This document shows, piece after piece, positions 46,553-58,552 of a stretch of 64,000 bases of DNA. The stretch comes from Cryptomeria japonica. Its lineage: Eukaryota; Streptophyta; Pinopsida; Cupressales; Cupressaceae. Numbering within the stretch: the first letter of the stretch is position 1; every line of letters begins with the position of its first letter. The stretch spans positions 139,564,747-139,628,746 of the forward strand of contig NC_081412.1 in NCBI RefSeq assembly GCF_030272615.1, in the 5' to 3' direction. The notes below the pieces were generated by a model. It ran no database searches, was not told the DNA's origin, and saw nothing but the letters and a program-made list of their open reading frames with translations. The position numbers and the translations under genes are program-made.

Positions 46553-47003
46553 AATAAATGGTACCCTCGATACAAATGAGTACTCAACATATTTAATTTT
46601 CCAAGAACAAAAAATTGGCAAGTGTGAAATATGTGCTTATTACTATAACATTATGCAATCACTAATATTCCTCTACAAGCACATGAGTAAAATTAAACTC
46701 CAACAAAGGTATGACACCACTTCTCTCCCTGGTGCAACTCTCTCGCTAAAATTTATTTCTATTTTAGCAACTGAGTTAAAATTTAGATACAAGGTAGTTA
46801 ATTCCAATACACTCAAGAATTATAAAATTTGAATTTGAATTGTTGGGTAAATGGCGAGTACTTCCCAGAGGCTCAAGAATTATAGGGTGTTAAAAATTAG
46901 GAGGTTAACAAAAAGATAATTTATTTGAACAACATACATATAGCTTTTATCAAATCTTAGGAAGATGGTTAAGTATTTTATAAACATTATGTTCTTCATG
47001 GTA
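46553..47003. other. Non-coding gap before element 4
   Basis: AT-rich DNA with no coding or structural signal recognised. It ends at the GTAAG target duplication of element 4. Confidence 0.5.
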
Positions 47004-47008
47004 GTAAG
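47004..47008. repeat. Element 4 target-site duplication, left copy (GTAAG)
   Basis: Identical to 58314-58318. Confidence 0.95.
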
Positions 47009-48247
47009 TGTTGGTTCGTAATAATGCCCTAGTAATTAAGACACATTTTCTTGACCGAAGGGTTCAATTCTCTGCACCATTCGACTACTAATTCATTAAT
47101 TAGAAACTCATTCACTTGTCAACCCAGGACTGTATACTTGAAACATGTATGCACTATATGTGCACTAGAAACTCATAGGAATTAGCTTAAGATTGAAGCA
47201 ACTAAATAAGAAATTGATGGAAAGCATTGGATTCTAAAGTTGGTTCTACTGATATCAACTTAATCTACTTAATATGAAAATTATAACTGTATGAAGAAAA
47301 TGAACTAACTAGCTAGTAATCATAAAACTATGCTTTCCTTCGGCTGCAAGAACAGTCACAGAATGGAGTTTTTGTGGTTGCATGACAGTCAACTGAAAGA
47401 TTCTAACCAACGAACATAAGCTTGCTAATGAACTCACATAGAAGAAAATGAAAGTAAATGAACGTGGATGCTCCCCAAGTGGCCCCCCTTGGATGAGCCT
47501 CCAGAATCTTAACAGAGCTAAAGATTATAAAAGCATCATAAGCACATTTATACTTTTTGACAGTGAATATGACAGAACTGAAATCTCTTTATTATTTTCA
47601 ACTAGGAAACAAAGTACACTCGGTGCTCAAGTGAGATAAATTGCATTGCATTCTCCATCTCTAACCGATGGATTTATAAGAGATTTTACAACTAACTAAC
47701 TACATAGTCAACCCACTCCCAACAAACTAGGAGGATGACTTTTATTAGAAATAAAAGCATAGAAGAATGAATCATTCTAGGACTCGGTCTCATGCACAAA
47801 TATAGGCCAAGGTTTCCTCCAAATTCCTCGACAAACCAGCACATGTTCTAAAGCAACAACTGCATCAACCACAACTAGTAGTTTTTTTATAGTTAACAAC
47901 TATTGGCTTGACTGGTTCGACAATTCTTATTTGATCAAGACTACAATTCTTCGAATCGCCAATAGATGTCCTTTGTTGACTTGGTCTTTCCTCTAGCTGC
48001 ATACGCAGAAGTTAACATGCACAACATATATTTGAACAATACTACTTTTAATCAACATTTAATCAAGCATTCCCTTATCATTCAAATGGATTTAATATCA
48101 TTTATAAGGTTGTTTATTAGATAGAAAAGTTCATAGGTTAAACACAAAAAGGCTTATATCTATCTCAACTGTAATGTCTAAGTCATAAAATCAGAAATAT
48201 AACATAACATAAAGTTCATATAAAATAGCCAAAAAGATGACTCATCA
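47009..48247 (-). repeat. Element 4 LTR, downstream (3') copy
   Basis: Starts TGTTGGTTCGTAATAATGCC and ends AGATGACTCATCA on the plus strand. Collinear with 57078-58313, with scattered substitutions. Confidence 0.95.
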
Positions 48248-48285
48248 TTTCCCCCCAACCTAACTAATGCTTGTCCTCAAGCATT
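48248..48285 (-). promoter_or_regulatory. Element 4 polypurine tract and adjacent hairpin
   Basis: On the minus strand GGTTGGGGGGAAA directly precedes the LTR and would prime plus-strand DNA. Just upstream, AATGCTTG and CAAGCATT form a short palindrome (about 48267-48286). Confidence 0.85.
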
Positions 48286-48799
48286 TACATGTTCCTCAAT
48301 TGTTTCATTTCTAAAATTTGTCACCTTTGTCTCTCTTCTAGCCTGAACATATGGATCCCAATAAAAACGTTGATTTTCTTCTATTTCTTTTCAATAGGTA
48401 TCCTCAGCTTCTTTGTCATATGTCTGAAGGTTCTTCCAATATGGATGAAGGTATGGTAAAAGTGGTGAGAGGAATCCACCTTTCCTGCAATGATCTTCCC
48501 AATTGGATGTACCTGATTTCCCTTATCAACATTGCATGGTAGTTCTGAAGAGAGTGTGGTTCCCGCTGCTTTTACTCATCTGGTAACCGATTCCATCACT
48601 GAGCAAGGTATCCAAAAACCATGTGTACTGAAGTCTTAGCCATTGCTTCATATTCTCTATACACCTATTCCCTTTTTGCAAAAGCAAGGTCTTTGTTCTT
48701 GTTGTCACTTAAAATCTAATTTCATTGGTACAATACATTATTTGAGTCAGATGTCTAAGCTCTTAATTCCAATGGAAAAGTTGATTCCAGATCCCTGTA

Positions 48800-50652
48800 T
48801 TGCCTAAATTGTTGCCCCCAACTATTCTAATTCTGGATGTAAGGCATGAATGCCTTGAGATGAGCATCACCAATGGATAACGGAGGGTTCCAATGAGTGT
48901 CAACTGGAACTGCATAATTATGCAAATTTATCTCACAAAGCAAGTTTTTGTCAACAAAAATTTAAGTCTCATATTCACATAGAAACTCTCTTGGGGTTAG
49001 CAAAGAAGAACATAAACCAAAAAACTCCCTTAATAACTGATAGGGAAGATACAATTATTTTAAGTATAAGGAATATACTTTGGGTGGAGGCCGACATCGC
49101 ACAATTTGAGGGACTAACTCCATGACCTCTCCCAAATTGGCTTTCAATTTTAGAACTTCCTTATCCTTCCTATTGATTTCATTCTACAATTTTTCCTTCT
49201 CTTGTTTCTAGGTTTCACGTTCATCTTGAATGGTTTGGTACATCTGAAAAAATAATTTAGGCCACATGAATGTTGGAGGAATTGGTAAGTGCACCCTTAT
49301 TTTTTCTTGACTTGCAGAAGACATCTACTCTATAGTGGTTGCAAACTTATCCAAACCAACCATCCCTTTAGTTCCTAATTGAGTACCATCTTGCAACAAC
49401 ATATTCAAATTTACAGTTATATCTATCCCCTCTTTCTTCTCCACGCCTATATTTGCTAGTGGAAAATAATGAGGAGTAGAGGGAGGAGTTGGAACTCTGG
49501 ATAGTGGTTTATTGTATGTCATCCTTACCAATTCTCCTACATAATTGTTATCTGACTCAATTTCACTTTATGTAACCACTTGCTAGAGAATTATCCTTAC
49601 TTTCCTTTTAGATTTTCCTAAATTCTGGTTACTACGCCTTAAAGGCAAATCAAAGGGTTTGGAACACATTATTTTTTCTTTGGCTACAGGAGAAACTACG
49701 GATGAGGATTTTGCTTTTTGGACTTTAGATCTTGGAGGACTATCATTTTCAACATTAGACACCCTTTGCATAAAATTTTTGTCCTGCTCCTTAGATGTTT
49801 CCTTTAATGGTGTTTTAGCTTTTATAGAATCCTCCTTCTAGTTTTTTAGAAGGGGGAGAGGGTGCTAGGGTTTTTGTTTTCTCTACATCTTTTTTAAAAA
49901 AAGATTGATCATTATGGTCTTTTAAAGAGGAAGATTTTGATACTGTTTTTTTTTTTACTTTTTCTTTCTAGAAGTTCTGAGTTGAGATATAGACCCTAAA
50001 TTTTGAATTCGTTCCCCTCTAAGAAAACTATCCCAAGATAACCCAGGGTTTGTTTCTTGTACACTTCTCTCTACTAATAACTTAATCAAACAATGGTGGG
50101 ACACAAAGTTTCCCCTACCTTTGTGTGTTTCTACAGACATCTTCTTCAACATATGGTACAAAACACTCGGAACATTCATGTGTCTTCCATGGCAGAGATG
50201 AGAGAGAAGCTTAAAATGTACAACATATAGAAGAGATTGACGACCCTCAAAAGTAAGATACGTAATAATGTATACTACTCTAGGAGCCCATTCTTCTGGA
50301 AAATATTTCCTACTTGTACCCTGCCTGGTAACCATTAATGGAGGATCTCCCAGAAGTGTGAATTCAGCCCTTTCTATTCTTGCATCAAAGGTGTCTAAGC
50401 ATTTTTCCCCAATTGCAGGTACTCTAGTTATCTTAGTTATGTGTTCATATGTGGATACTACTTTGACCCTCATACTATGGCTTCCCCATCTTGAAATATG
50501 GATGCAAACTCATAGGCCACGACATTGTCAAGACTGTTGAGCTTCATAAAGTAATCCAACCACCCACTTGCTTGAAATATTGGCTCATAGTTTGCATCTG
50601 AAAGAAGAAGTTCATGGTCTACCGGTTCATGCCTGATTGGTGGTCCTCCCAT
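48800..50652 (-). pseudogene. Element 4 accessory (env-position) gene
   Basis: Minus strand, starting near ATG 50652 (MGGPPIRHEPVDHELLL) with a frameshift near 50470. The N-terminal domain has ASGWLDYFMKLNSLDN, VVAYEFASIFQDGE, STYEHITKITRVPAIGE and KGRGNFVSHHCLIKLLVE. Its layout resembles the family annotated as putative plant transposon protein (recalled, untested). A Ser/Lys/Pro-rich low-complexity linker follows from about 49955 to 49330, including NDSPPRSKVQKAKSSS. Then comes a C-terminal coiled-coil-like part (ERETxKQEKEKL, NEINRKDKEVLKLKANL, 49230-49120). No signal peptide or membrane anchor is seen, so calling it an envelope would be unjustified. It shares layout and a short motif with the accessory gene of element 1. 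Confidence 0.65.
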
Positions 50653-51186
50653 TTCTGCAGACTCAATATTCTCTCAACACAAAGTGACTCCCTTCCTTCT
50701 GAAACTTAACAAAATTTCTTTAACTCGCTACCCCCAATCTTTACATATTACAAAGCTAATTATAGCACTTCATTTATCACACTATAAACTAAAGACAACA
50801 AGATGACAAGAAAGATATTTCAAAGGAAAAACATGACTCTAAGCTTAGGATAGCTTAAAATAAACCTTTTTGCAAGGTGACTAATGTGCGAATCTTCATA
50901 ATTCTACTTCGCCCTTTGCAAAAAAATCACATCATCAAATAACCCCTCCCACCAACCAAAATTTCAAATAATAATATAAGCAGGTTGGGAAATAAATGAT
51001 ATTAAGTAATGATAAGGAAATAACTCAAATTAAACACAATTTAGAGTAATAAGTACAAAAAAAATATGTGCACATGTACCTAAAGTTGTGATGCATAATA
51101 AGTAATAATTATCAATATTGATGTGATTATCGTTAAGCGTGCAATGTAACAACAGAGCCAAAGAATGAAAGAAAATGAGGACGGAT

Positions 51187-51332
51187 GAAAAAGTGAAAAG
51201 ATAGAGATGAGGTGGAATGACGACAGAAGAAAGAAGAAAGTGTTTCCATGTATGAAGACATATGAAAAAGTGAAAGATAGAGATGAGGGGAATGACGACA
51301 AAAGAAAGAAGAAATCATTTCCATGAAACATT
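51187..51332. repeat. 77-bp tandem repeat, two copies
   Basis: GAAAAAGTGAAAAGATAGAG begins at 51187 and, with one base fewer, at 51264. Both copies continue with GATGAGG...GAATGACGACA and AGAAAGAAGAAA...TTTCCATG. It lies between integrase and the accessory gene of element 4. Confidence 0.85.
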
Positions 51333-51479
51333 TATTAGGAAATTAGAAAATAGAACCTTGGCATGTGGTGAGCTAGGAAGCCTGCCAAAGTTTCCTGTAG
51401 CAAATTTGAAATTTGGATTATCCACGAATTGTTGCAGGAACTCATGTTTAGAACTAGGCCTATGATAAAGGCAAATCCT

Positions 51480-52800
51480 ATGGTCGTTTACCAACCACTT
51501 AAAACGTATCGAATCTATTGTGGTGAGTCACACAACACCATTGTCAAAGAGCTCAACAACTTCATATGGTCCCAGCCAACGTGTCTGAAGCTTCCTTGGG
51601 TATTGTGATATTTGGAGTCATATAATAGTGCCCAATCTCCAGGGGCAAATTTCTTATTTCTGATAGGCTTATCATTTCATCAAGCCCATTGTTGTTGGAT
51701 GGGCTCTGTATGATGGAGATTTCTTTCTATATTCATCAAGGGTATTAAGTTGCATAATACGTCCATGTTGTGCTTTAGCAATATCTATATCTAGGTCAAG
51801 GGTTGTCCATAGAGACTTGTATTCAAATTCTATTGGAAAAACAATTGTTTATCCATAAATCAACTCAAATGGTGTGAAGCCAGTAGTTGTCTTCCATGTT
51901 ATTTTGTAAGCCCAGACTGCCTCGAGTAACCTAGATGCCCAGGCCTTCTTATGGAGACTTACTATTTTTGTGAGAATGGCCTCAATCTCCCTGTTTGTGA
52001 CCTCTGCCTAGCCATTGGCTTGGGGATGGTATGGAGTTGACTTTTTATAACGAATTTTATAGCCATTCATCAGGGTTGTTATTAAACTAGAATGGAATTA
52101 TGGCCTTTGATCAGTTACTAGCTCCCTAGGGACTCTATACCTAGTAAAAATATCCTCATAAAGGAACTCTGCAACTGTATTATCCCTAGTATGTTTCATA
52201 GCTCTAACTTCCACCCATTTGGTAACATAATCAGTACAAACAAGGATATAAGATTTACCATTAGTTGGAGGATCAATAAGACCAATGAATCCATTCTCCA
52301 CTTATCAAATTGAGTGACAATTGCTTGTGATTGCAAAGGCATTTCATTAGAGTTAGTTGGTCCCCCTATACGTTGACAATGGTCACACTTCCTAGTATAT
52401 TTGATGGCATCCTTGTGAAGGGTTGACCAATAGTAACTAGTGTTGAGGATTGTCATGGAGGTCCATTTTGCAGCAAAATGTCCTCCATAGGGCTCATCAT
52501 GACACACATGCAAAATGCCATAGGCTTCAACTTCTCTAACACATCTATGCATCACATGGTCTGGTCCTATATAGTACAGACATCTTTCAATCCTAGAATA
52601 CGAAAAAGTTTTTTCAACCAACAACATTTTCTCCTTTGGGGAAAAATAGGGGGGAACTCTGCCTAAAAATAGATAGTTTGCTATATCTGCATACCATGGG
52701 GTACAAGTGCTGATAGAAACAAGTGCTCATCCAAAAATGAATCATCAATGACAGGTTTAGAGATAGATGTTGTAAGCCTTGAAAGAAAATATGTTGCCAC
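51480..52800 (-). pseudogene. Element 4 integrase
   Basis: Starts with conserved YSRIERCLYYIGPDHVMHRCV. The zinc module is CHDEPYGGHFAAKW and CDHCQRIG (HHCC, about 52505-52370). The catalytic core has Asp in KWRMD, Asp in ELVTDQ, and Glu in ANG-stop-AEVTNRE near 52000, where the stop TAG replaces a Gln codon. CTDYVTKWVEVRAMKH is also conserved. The C-terminal part reads TTTGFTPFELIYG and PIEFE, then RWLGPYEVVELFDNG. Frames change near 52300 and 52100. It would insert the element's cDNA. Confidence 0.9.
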
Positions 52801-53487
52801 ATTGGCCTTTCTTGGCTTGTCCTCTATTGTAATGTCAAAATCTTACAGTAATAACAACCACCTAGATAACGTGCCTACAACCACAAGTTTGTTCATGAGA
52901 TATTTGATGGCTGCATGATTAGTATGGACAAACACTAGATATCTACTGATATAATGCATGAATTTTTTTAAGGCATAAACTACTGCTAGCATTTCCATTT
53001 TTGTCACTGTGTAGTTTAACTCAGCTCTCTGCAGGTTCTTACTGATGAAATATATGGCATGTTCATTGGCCCCTTCCTTTTGACCAAAGACATCTCCAAC
53101 TGCATCGTCAGAGGCCTTTGTATGAACATGAAATGGAAGTTACTATTTAGGTCCTCAGAGAGAAAGTGTTTTACTTAAAGCGTCCTTGAGTGTGGAAAAT
53201 GTTTGATCACAAGAACATGTCCAGTTGAATTCAACATCTTTTGTTAAGAGTCCATATAGTGGTCTAACTATTTTGCTAAAGTCTTGGATAAATATTTTGT
53301 AATAGCATGCATGACCCAGGAAGCTTCCTACATCTTTTTGCTTTGTAGGTACTAGTAAATTTTTGATAACTTCTATTTTAGCAAGGTCCACTTTAATACC
53401 TGATTGAGATATGTGGTGGCCTAGAACTATTCCTTCTGTCATCATCATGAAACACTTCACTATTGAGGGATAAATGATGATCTTCAC
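52801..53487 (-). pseudogene. Element 4 RT connection and RNase H
   Basis: SQSGIKVDLAKIEVIKNL, FLGHACYYKIFIQDFSKI and FNWTCSCDQTFSTLKDAL mark the region between RT and RNase H. RNase H motifs include VTKMEMLAVVYALKKF (Glu present) and FVHTNHAAIKYLMNK near 52900, where the family has HTDHAA. The catalytic Asp is therefore Asn, a G-to-A change. Stops occur between 53150 and 53050. Confidence 0.9.
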
Positions 53488-54334
53488 ATCTTTTCAAAAC
53501 CTTCTCCAAATTGGATAGGGCTCCATCAATTTTTTTTCCATAGGTTGTGAAATCATCCAGGTATATTTCCATATTGTTAAGAGAAATATCAGAGAAGATA
53601 CTGATGACTTCCCTTTGAAATGTTGCAGGGGCATTGCACAAGCCAAAAGGAAGAACTCAATAAGCATATGTACCCCAAGGGCATGTGAAGGTAGTTTTCT
53701 CTTGATCCTCAAGAGCAATTTTAATTTGGTTATATCCACTAAACCCATCCAGAAAGGAGAAATATTGTAGCCCTGCTAGATTATCCAATACCTGATCAAC
53801 AAAAGGTAATGGGAAGTGCTCCTTCTTAGTGGTTGCATTTAGTTCTCTATAGTCAACACATACTCTCCACTTGCCTCCTTTCTTTGATACAATGACCAAA
53901 GGAGATACCCACTGGCTATCTGAGATAGAATAGATGAAGCCCACATCTAACAATTTTTGCACTTCTTGTTTAACAATTTATCTGACTGCAGGATTCACTC
54001 TCCTTTGTGGTTGTCAGATTGGTTTGCAATCTTTGTTGATGTAAATTCTATGCATACAGAGCATAGGATACAACCCTTTCATATCATTATAGGCCTAAGC
54101 TAAAGCATGTTGGTGGGATTTTAGAATGGCTATCAAAGAGTCATGTTGGGTTCTAGTCAACTCATTGTTGATATTTAGAACTCTTCCTGGAGAAACCTCT
54201 AATTGCTCAGTCAGTTCTATCATTGATGTTGGACTAATAGTGGGGGTCTTTACTTCATGCGGGAGAAATGTGTGCAACAGGTGTGACTGATCTAGGAATT
54301 CAGGAGCAGAGGGTGATGGTAACAACATTTGCAA
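53488..54334 (-). pseudogene. Element 4 reverse transcriptase
   Basis: Minus strand from QLEVSPGRVLNIN (54230 region) through a TAG/TAA-broken stretch to KLLDVGFIYSISDSQWVSPL. Motifs follow: KKGGKWRVCVDYRELN, FPLPFVDQVLDNLAG, YFSFLDGFSGYNQI (first catalytic Asp), EKTTFTCPWGTYAY, LCNAPATFQR and YLDDF (53563-53549). These are diagnostic of Gypsy RT. A stop sits between WGTYAY and LPFGLCNAP (about 53656). Copies element RNA into DNA. Confidence 0.95.
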
Positions 54335-54391
54335 AGGACGTGAAAGGTGATTCTTTTTTTCAGCTCCTAATTCATAATTATTCTGAATAAT

Positions 54392-54945
54392 TTAGGATAA
54401 AATTTCATCATCATCTTGCAATTGAAAGATAAAAATCCTACCAATCATCATCAATGATTGTAGAGAATTAACCTCCTCAACATCATCACCCAAGTCAAAC
54501 CAAACTGAAGTATCATTGTCCTCATTGGGCTTGGCTGGTGGAAAAAGAACAAGCTTCTTGGTGGTATTGCCATTTGAAATTGTCATATCTCCAGACCTAC
54601 ATCCTATATAGGCATCTGTAGTGGCTAGCCATGGTCTTCCCAGTATCACAGGATATCCCCCCATAGTGGATTTAGGGGATAGAATTATAAAATCTACTGG
54701 ATATTCCCATGAATCTAGGGTGACAATAAGGTCTTCAACAACCCCATCTGGTGTGATTGTGGAATTGTCTGCTAGGTGCAACACAGTGGATGTATGCCAT
54801 AAAGTTGTTATGTTTAAATTCTGCATCAGGCTTTTGGTCATGACAATTATATCAGCTCCCAAATTTATAAGAGTGCTTTAAAAAAAACCCCATTAATGGT
54901 TATCCCTACCACTGGACTACCAGGATCAGAATACTAAGGAGTTAC
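54392..54945 (-). pseudogene. Element 4 protease
   Basis: The retropepsin fold is recognisable from INLGADIIVMT near 54862, ITPDGVVEDLIVTLDSWEYPVDF, and GGYPVILGRPWLATTDAYIG (the ILGRPW flap/end motif). The catalytic D(L)GA motif reads NLGA, so the active-site Asp has become Asn, with a TAA four codons before it. A Gypsy protease would mature gag-pol; this copy cannot. Confidence 0.9.
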
Positions 54946-55900
54946 AACTTTCCCCAATAATATCCACTAATTGGCCCATGACATGAATAGTTTGGGGATC
55001 TTTTATTTTTCATGTCTGGTATCTTTAGGCACATTTCCCTTATGGCCTTACTATAGATGGGAACATCTTTGATGGCCTGAAATAAGGTTATTTTAACACA
55101 AATATGCTTAATTTGGCCTAGAAAATCAAAGGTTGGCTCCACTTCAGGTTCTTTGATTGCTAGCCTATGAGGAAATTGAGGGTCTGGCTCAACTGTCTGT
55201 GTTTTCTCAAGTTGTCCTATTGGAGTAGAGTTGGTGGCTTGAGGGTAAACATTTTCTAATTGTTCTCGTTGTTCTGAAGATATTTCAGTAATAATAGGTG
55301 AATGAGGGACCCTTAAGTCCTTTCTCGAGCGTAATTGCATGTTACTGATATTCACAACATAGGCAGGGTATTGAATAGGGTCAGTGGCAAATGCTTGTTG
55401 TTGTGTTTCTCTGTTAGGATTTGATGCAGTTTGTGCTAGCAATTGAGTGGGTCTAGATGCATTGGCATTTTGGTTAGATTGAGGTAATAGGGCTTGTTGA
55501 GGAGGAGTAATATGTGGCTGCATTAGACAACTAATTGGTTTTGCCAATGTTGTCCTCATCTCCATTGAGGTATTGTCTGCCAATTCCCTTGAGGGGGTTG
55601 CTAATTACCTTGAAGTGGCTGCATGTTCATATTCAGGTAATTTGGCCATGAAGGAGGTTGAATTCCCCAAAAGTTTGGCCCATAATTTGACCAATTGGAA
55701 GGATCTTGGAATTAACAATTATTACTATTAGCATTGGGATTTGCATAAGGAAGATTGAAAGAAGGAGGATCGTGAGGCATACCTTGTCTTGGTGCCCATG
55801 GTCTCCTTTGTGCCACAAAGAAGACTTGTCCTTCCTCATCCTCAATTGGTCTAAATTTTGGATACGCACTCTTGCTCTCAATGCTTGAAATTTTTTTGCA
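54946..55900 (-). pseudogene. Element 4 gag C-terminal/linker region
   Basis: A Gln/Pro/Asn-rich linker (QPHITPPQQALLPQSNQNAN) is followed by DPIQYPAYVV, MQLRSRKDLR and the conserved GQIKHICVKITLFQAIKDV plus YSKAIREMCLK segments found just upstream of the protease in Athila-like elements. 55600-55900 is broken into several frames. No CCHC knuckle is evident in readable form. Confidence 0.75.
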
Positions 55901-55927
55901 TCTGTAATCCCTCTTCTTTTGTCTGCA

Positions 55928-56707
55928 CTAGGGGCAATATTCTGCTAACATAGCTTCTACTTCAACATGCTTCTTATTGGCTTGAATTGTGTCCAATTGT
56001 GTTTCCATATTGTTGATAATGCCTTCCTTAAAATCTTTCAACGGATGAGTTATCTCCATCCTGATAACTGTTGAAGATGCTTTTGTTGTTGTAGAACTAG
56101 ACCTATAGTATCTACCCTTCTTAGTATAAGCCTTGAAATATTTCTGGCAAATCTTCCTAATATCATCCCATTGAGCTTGGTTAATGTATCCTCCTCCCAT
56201 AAGGTCAAGTGCTTCAATACAATCCTCATTACTTCCCCTTAAAAAAATCAATTTCAGAGATTCTTCACTCAAAGTGCTATGCTTGGACTTCCTCATATTG
56301 AACAGAAACCTTTCAAGATAATCTTTCAGACTTTCATCCTCCTTTTGTGCCATTTGGAAGATATCATCACCATGTTGATCAATTCCTCCACAATAGTCTT
56401 TATATTTCTCCAAAAACTTTGTATTTATCTCATCCCAAGTAGTTATTGTATCCCTACCTAAACTCATAAACCATTTAAGAGCGTCTTTTTTTGATGTAGC
56501 ATGGAATAGCTTGAGTTTATGGGCATCAATGGTATAATCATAATTTCTACAGAGGATATCAAATTCAAACAAAAAGGTGTTTGGGTCTTCAGTGACCAGG
56601 CCAAAGAATTTTTGAAGAGAGAAGGTTGGAATATTCTTCAGATTTGCATTATCATGTTGTTCAAGAATAGGGAATTCAAAAGTAGGATTGGGAGGTGAAG
56701 CACCCAC
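55928..56707 (-). pseudogene. Element 4 gag (capsid)
   Basis: About 260 codons in one frame. Conserved Gypsy gag segments: FSLQKFFGLVTEDPNTFLFEF, AHKLKLFHATSKKDALKWFMSL, ITTWDEINTKFLEKY, KEDESLKDYLERF and LKLIFLRGSNEDCIEAL. The open frame begins at a GTG; the likely original ATG (56719-56721, MTNPGG) is one frameshift away. It ends at a TAG before a coiled tail (IQANKKHVEVEAMLAEYC). Forms the virus-like particle shell in the cytoplasm. Confidence 0.9.
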
Positions 56708-57060
56708 CCACCAGGATTTGTCATTTGTGGTTGATAAAGAACCAAAGGTAAAATATTTTCTTTAGGGGGTCGTTTAATAAATCAAGGTCTCCTTCTTATA
56801 GATCAAAAATACTTCGATTTCTATCTTTCGCAAAGACTTCAACAAAAGGATTTATATCTACACAAAGGGTATATTGGTAGGTATATGCATGCAAATTTTG
56901 TCTCAATTACCAATATACCTACACAAAATGTTGGGTGATAGGTTTGCGCTTCTTTTCTCAAGTGATTCAAAGGTGCCTCTAACTCTAATGTCATCTATTG
57001 AAGGCTTTAAAAATTTTAAAGCCTATATTCCCAATAAGTTCTTAGTTTGACACCATCATC
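56708..57060 (-). other. Element 4 leader
   Basis: About 350 bases between primer site and gag, with no ORF of note. It contains the near-repeats AATATACCTACACAAA and TATTGGTAGGTATA. Confidence 0.6.
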
Positions 57061-57073
57061 GACAACGACACCA
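57056..57073 (-). promoter_or_regulatory. Element 4 primer-binding site (tRNA-Asp type), decayed
   Basis: Minus strand TGGTGTCGTTGTCGATGA, four bases from the LTR. It matches TGGCGCCGTTGCCGGGGA (complement of tRNA-Asp, used by Athila-type elements) with only C-to-T and G-to-A differences. Confidence 0.85.
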
Positions 57074-57077
57074 AAAA

Positions 57078-58313
57078 TGTTGGTTCCTAATAATGCTCTA
57101 GTAATTAAGACACATTTTATTGACCGAAGGGTTCAATTCTCTGCACCATTCAACTACGAATTCATTAATCAAAAACTCATTCACTTGTCAACGTTGGAAT
57201 GTATACTTCAAACAGGTCTACACTATATGTGCACTAAGAAACTCATAAGGAATACTAGATTTAAGCTTGAAGCAAATAAAAAACAAATTGATGGAAAGCA
57301 TTGGATTCTAAAGTTGGTTCTATGGATATCAACTTAATCTACTTAATATGAAACTTATAACTTTATGCAAAAAATGAACTAATCAGCTAATAATCATAAA
57401 ACTCAGTTTTTCTTCGGCTGCAAGAACAGTCACAGAAAGGAGTTTTTGTGGTTGCAGGACAATCAACTAAAAGATTCTAACCAATGAACATAAGTTTGCT
57501 AATGAACTCACATGGCAGAAAATGAAAGTAAATGAATGTGGATGCTCCCCAACTAGGCCCCCTTCGATGAGCCTCTAGAATCTTAACTAGATCTAAAGAT
57601 TACAAAAGCATCATAAGCACATTGATACTTTTTGACAGTGAATATGACAGAACTGAAATCTCTTTATTATTTTCAATTATGAAACAAAGTACTCAAGTAA
57701 TATAAAATTTCATTACATTCTCCATTTCTAACCAATGGATTTATAAGAGATTTTACAATTAACTAACTACACAACCAATCCACTCCCAACAAACTAGGAG
57801 GATGACTTTTATTAGAGATAAAAGCATTGAAGAATGAATCATTCTAGGACTTTGTCTCATGCACAAATATAGGTCAAGATTTCCTCTAGATTTCCTTGAC
57901 AAACTGACACACGTTTTGAAGCAACAACTGCATCAACCGCAACTAGGAGTTTTGTCATAGTTAATAGCTACTAGCTTGACTACTTCATCAATTCTTATTT
58001 CATCATGACTGCAATTCTTCGTATTAGCGAGAGATGTCCTTCATTGACTTGGTCTTTCCTCCAGCTGTATACACAAAAGTTAACACACACAACATATATT
58101 TGAACAATACTACTTTTAATCAACATTTAATCAAGCATTCTCTCATTATTCAAATGGATTTAATATCATTTATAAGGTTGTTTAATAGATAGCGAATTTC
58201 ATAGGTTAAACACAAAAAGGCTTATATCTATCTTAATTGTAATGTCTAAGTCACAAAATGACAAATCTAACATAATATAAAGTTCATTAAAATAGCCAAA
58301 AGATGACTCATCA
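57078..58313 (-). repeat. Element 4 LTR, upstream (5') copy
   Basis: Starts TGTTGGTTCCTAATAATGC and ends AGATGACTCATCA on the plus strand. Collinear with 47009-48247 and abutted by GTAAG. Confidence 0.95.
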
Positions 58314-58318
58314 GTAAG
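58314..58318. repeat. Element 4 target-site duplication, right copy (GTAAG)
   Basis: Identical to 47004-47008. Confidence 0.95.
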
Positions 58319-58552
58319 GGTCTACCCACAAGACCAATGTGTTACTAGACATGAATTTAAATATTGTAATTTATTTCTAAAAAATTATAGTGCAACAATT
58401 AGATGAAAGATAAAATCAGTACCGCCCAATCGTGGGTATCATCCCAACTTCTTCCAAAAGTCCAACGCACAATCCTCTCTCTCCATCCCAACAAAACATG
58501 GTCTCATGAAGTGAAATGATTGCAACAAACAAACAAAAATGAATTTGGTAAA

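Larger units (their letters stand above)
47009..58313 (-). mobile_element. Element 4: complete Gypsy LTR retrotransposon, Athila/Tat-like
   Basis: About 11.3 kb. LTRs of 1239 and 1236 bases, identical GTAAG target duplications, a C-rich (minus-strand purine) tract beside the left LTR and a tRNA-Asp-type primer site beside the right LTR, so it is transcribed from the minus strand. Order: gag, protease, reverse transcriptase, RNase H, integrase (Gypsy order), then a third gene in the env position. Integrase ends with the TTTGFTPFELIYG and PIEFE motifs seen in Athila/Tat elements (recalled). All genes carry stops or frameshifts. The whole structure is intact, so it can be dated from its LTRs. 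Confidence 0.95.

Noticed and set aside
48800-50652. Calling the element 4 third gene an envelope glycoprotein
   Set aside because: No signal peptide, cysteine pattern or membrane anchor is visible. Position alone is not enough, so it is listed as an accessory gene.
47009-58313. Endogenous pararetrovirus (caulimovirus type)
   Set aside because: Two LTRs, a polypurine tract, target duplications and an integrase are present; no movement protein was seen.
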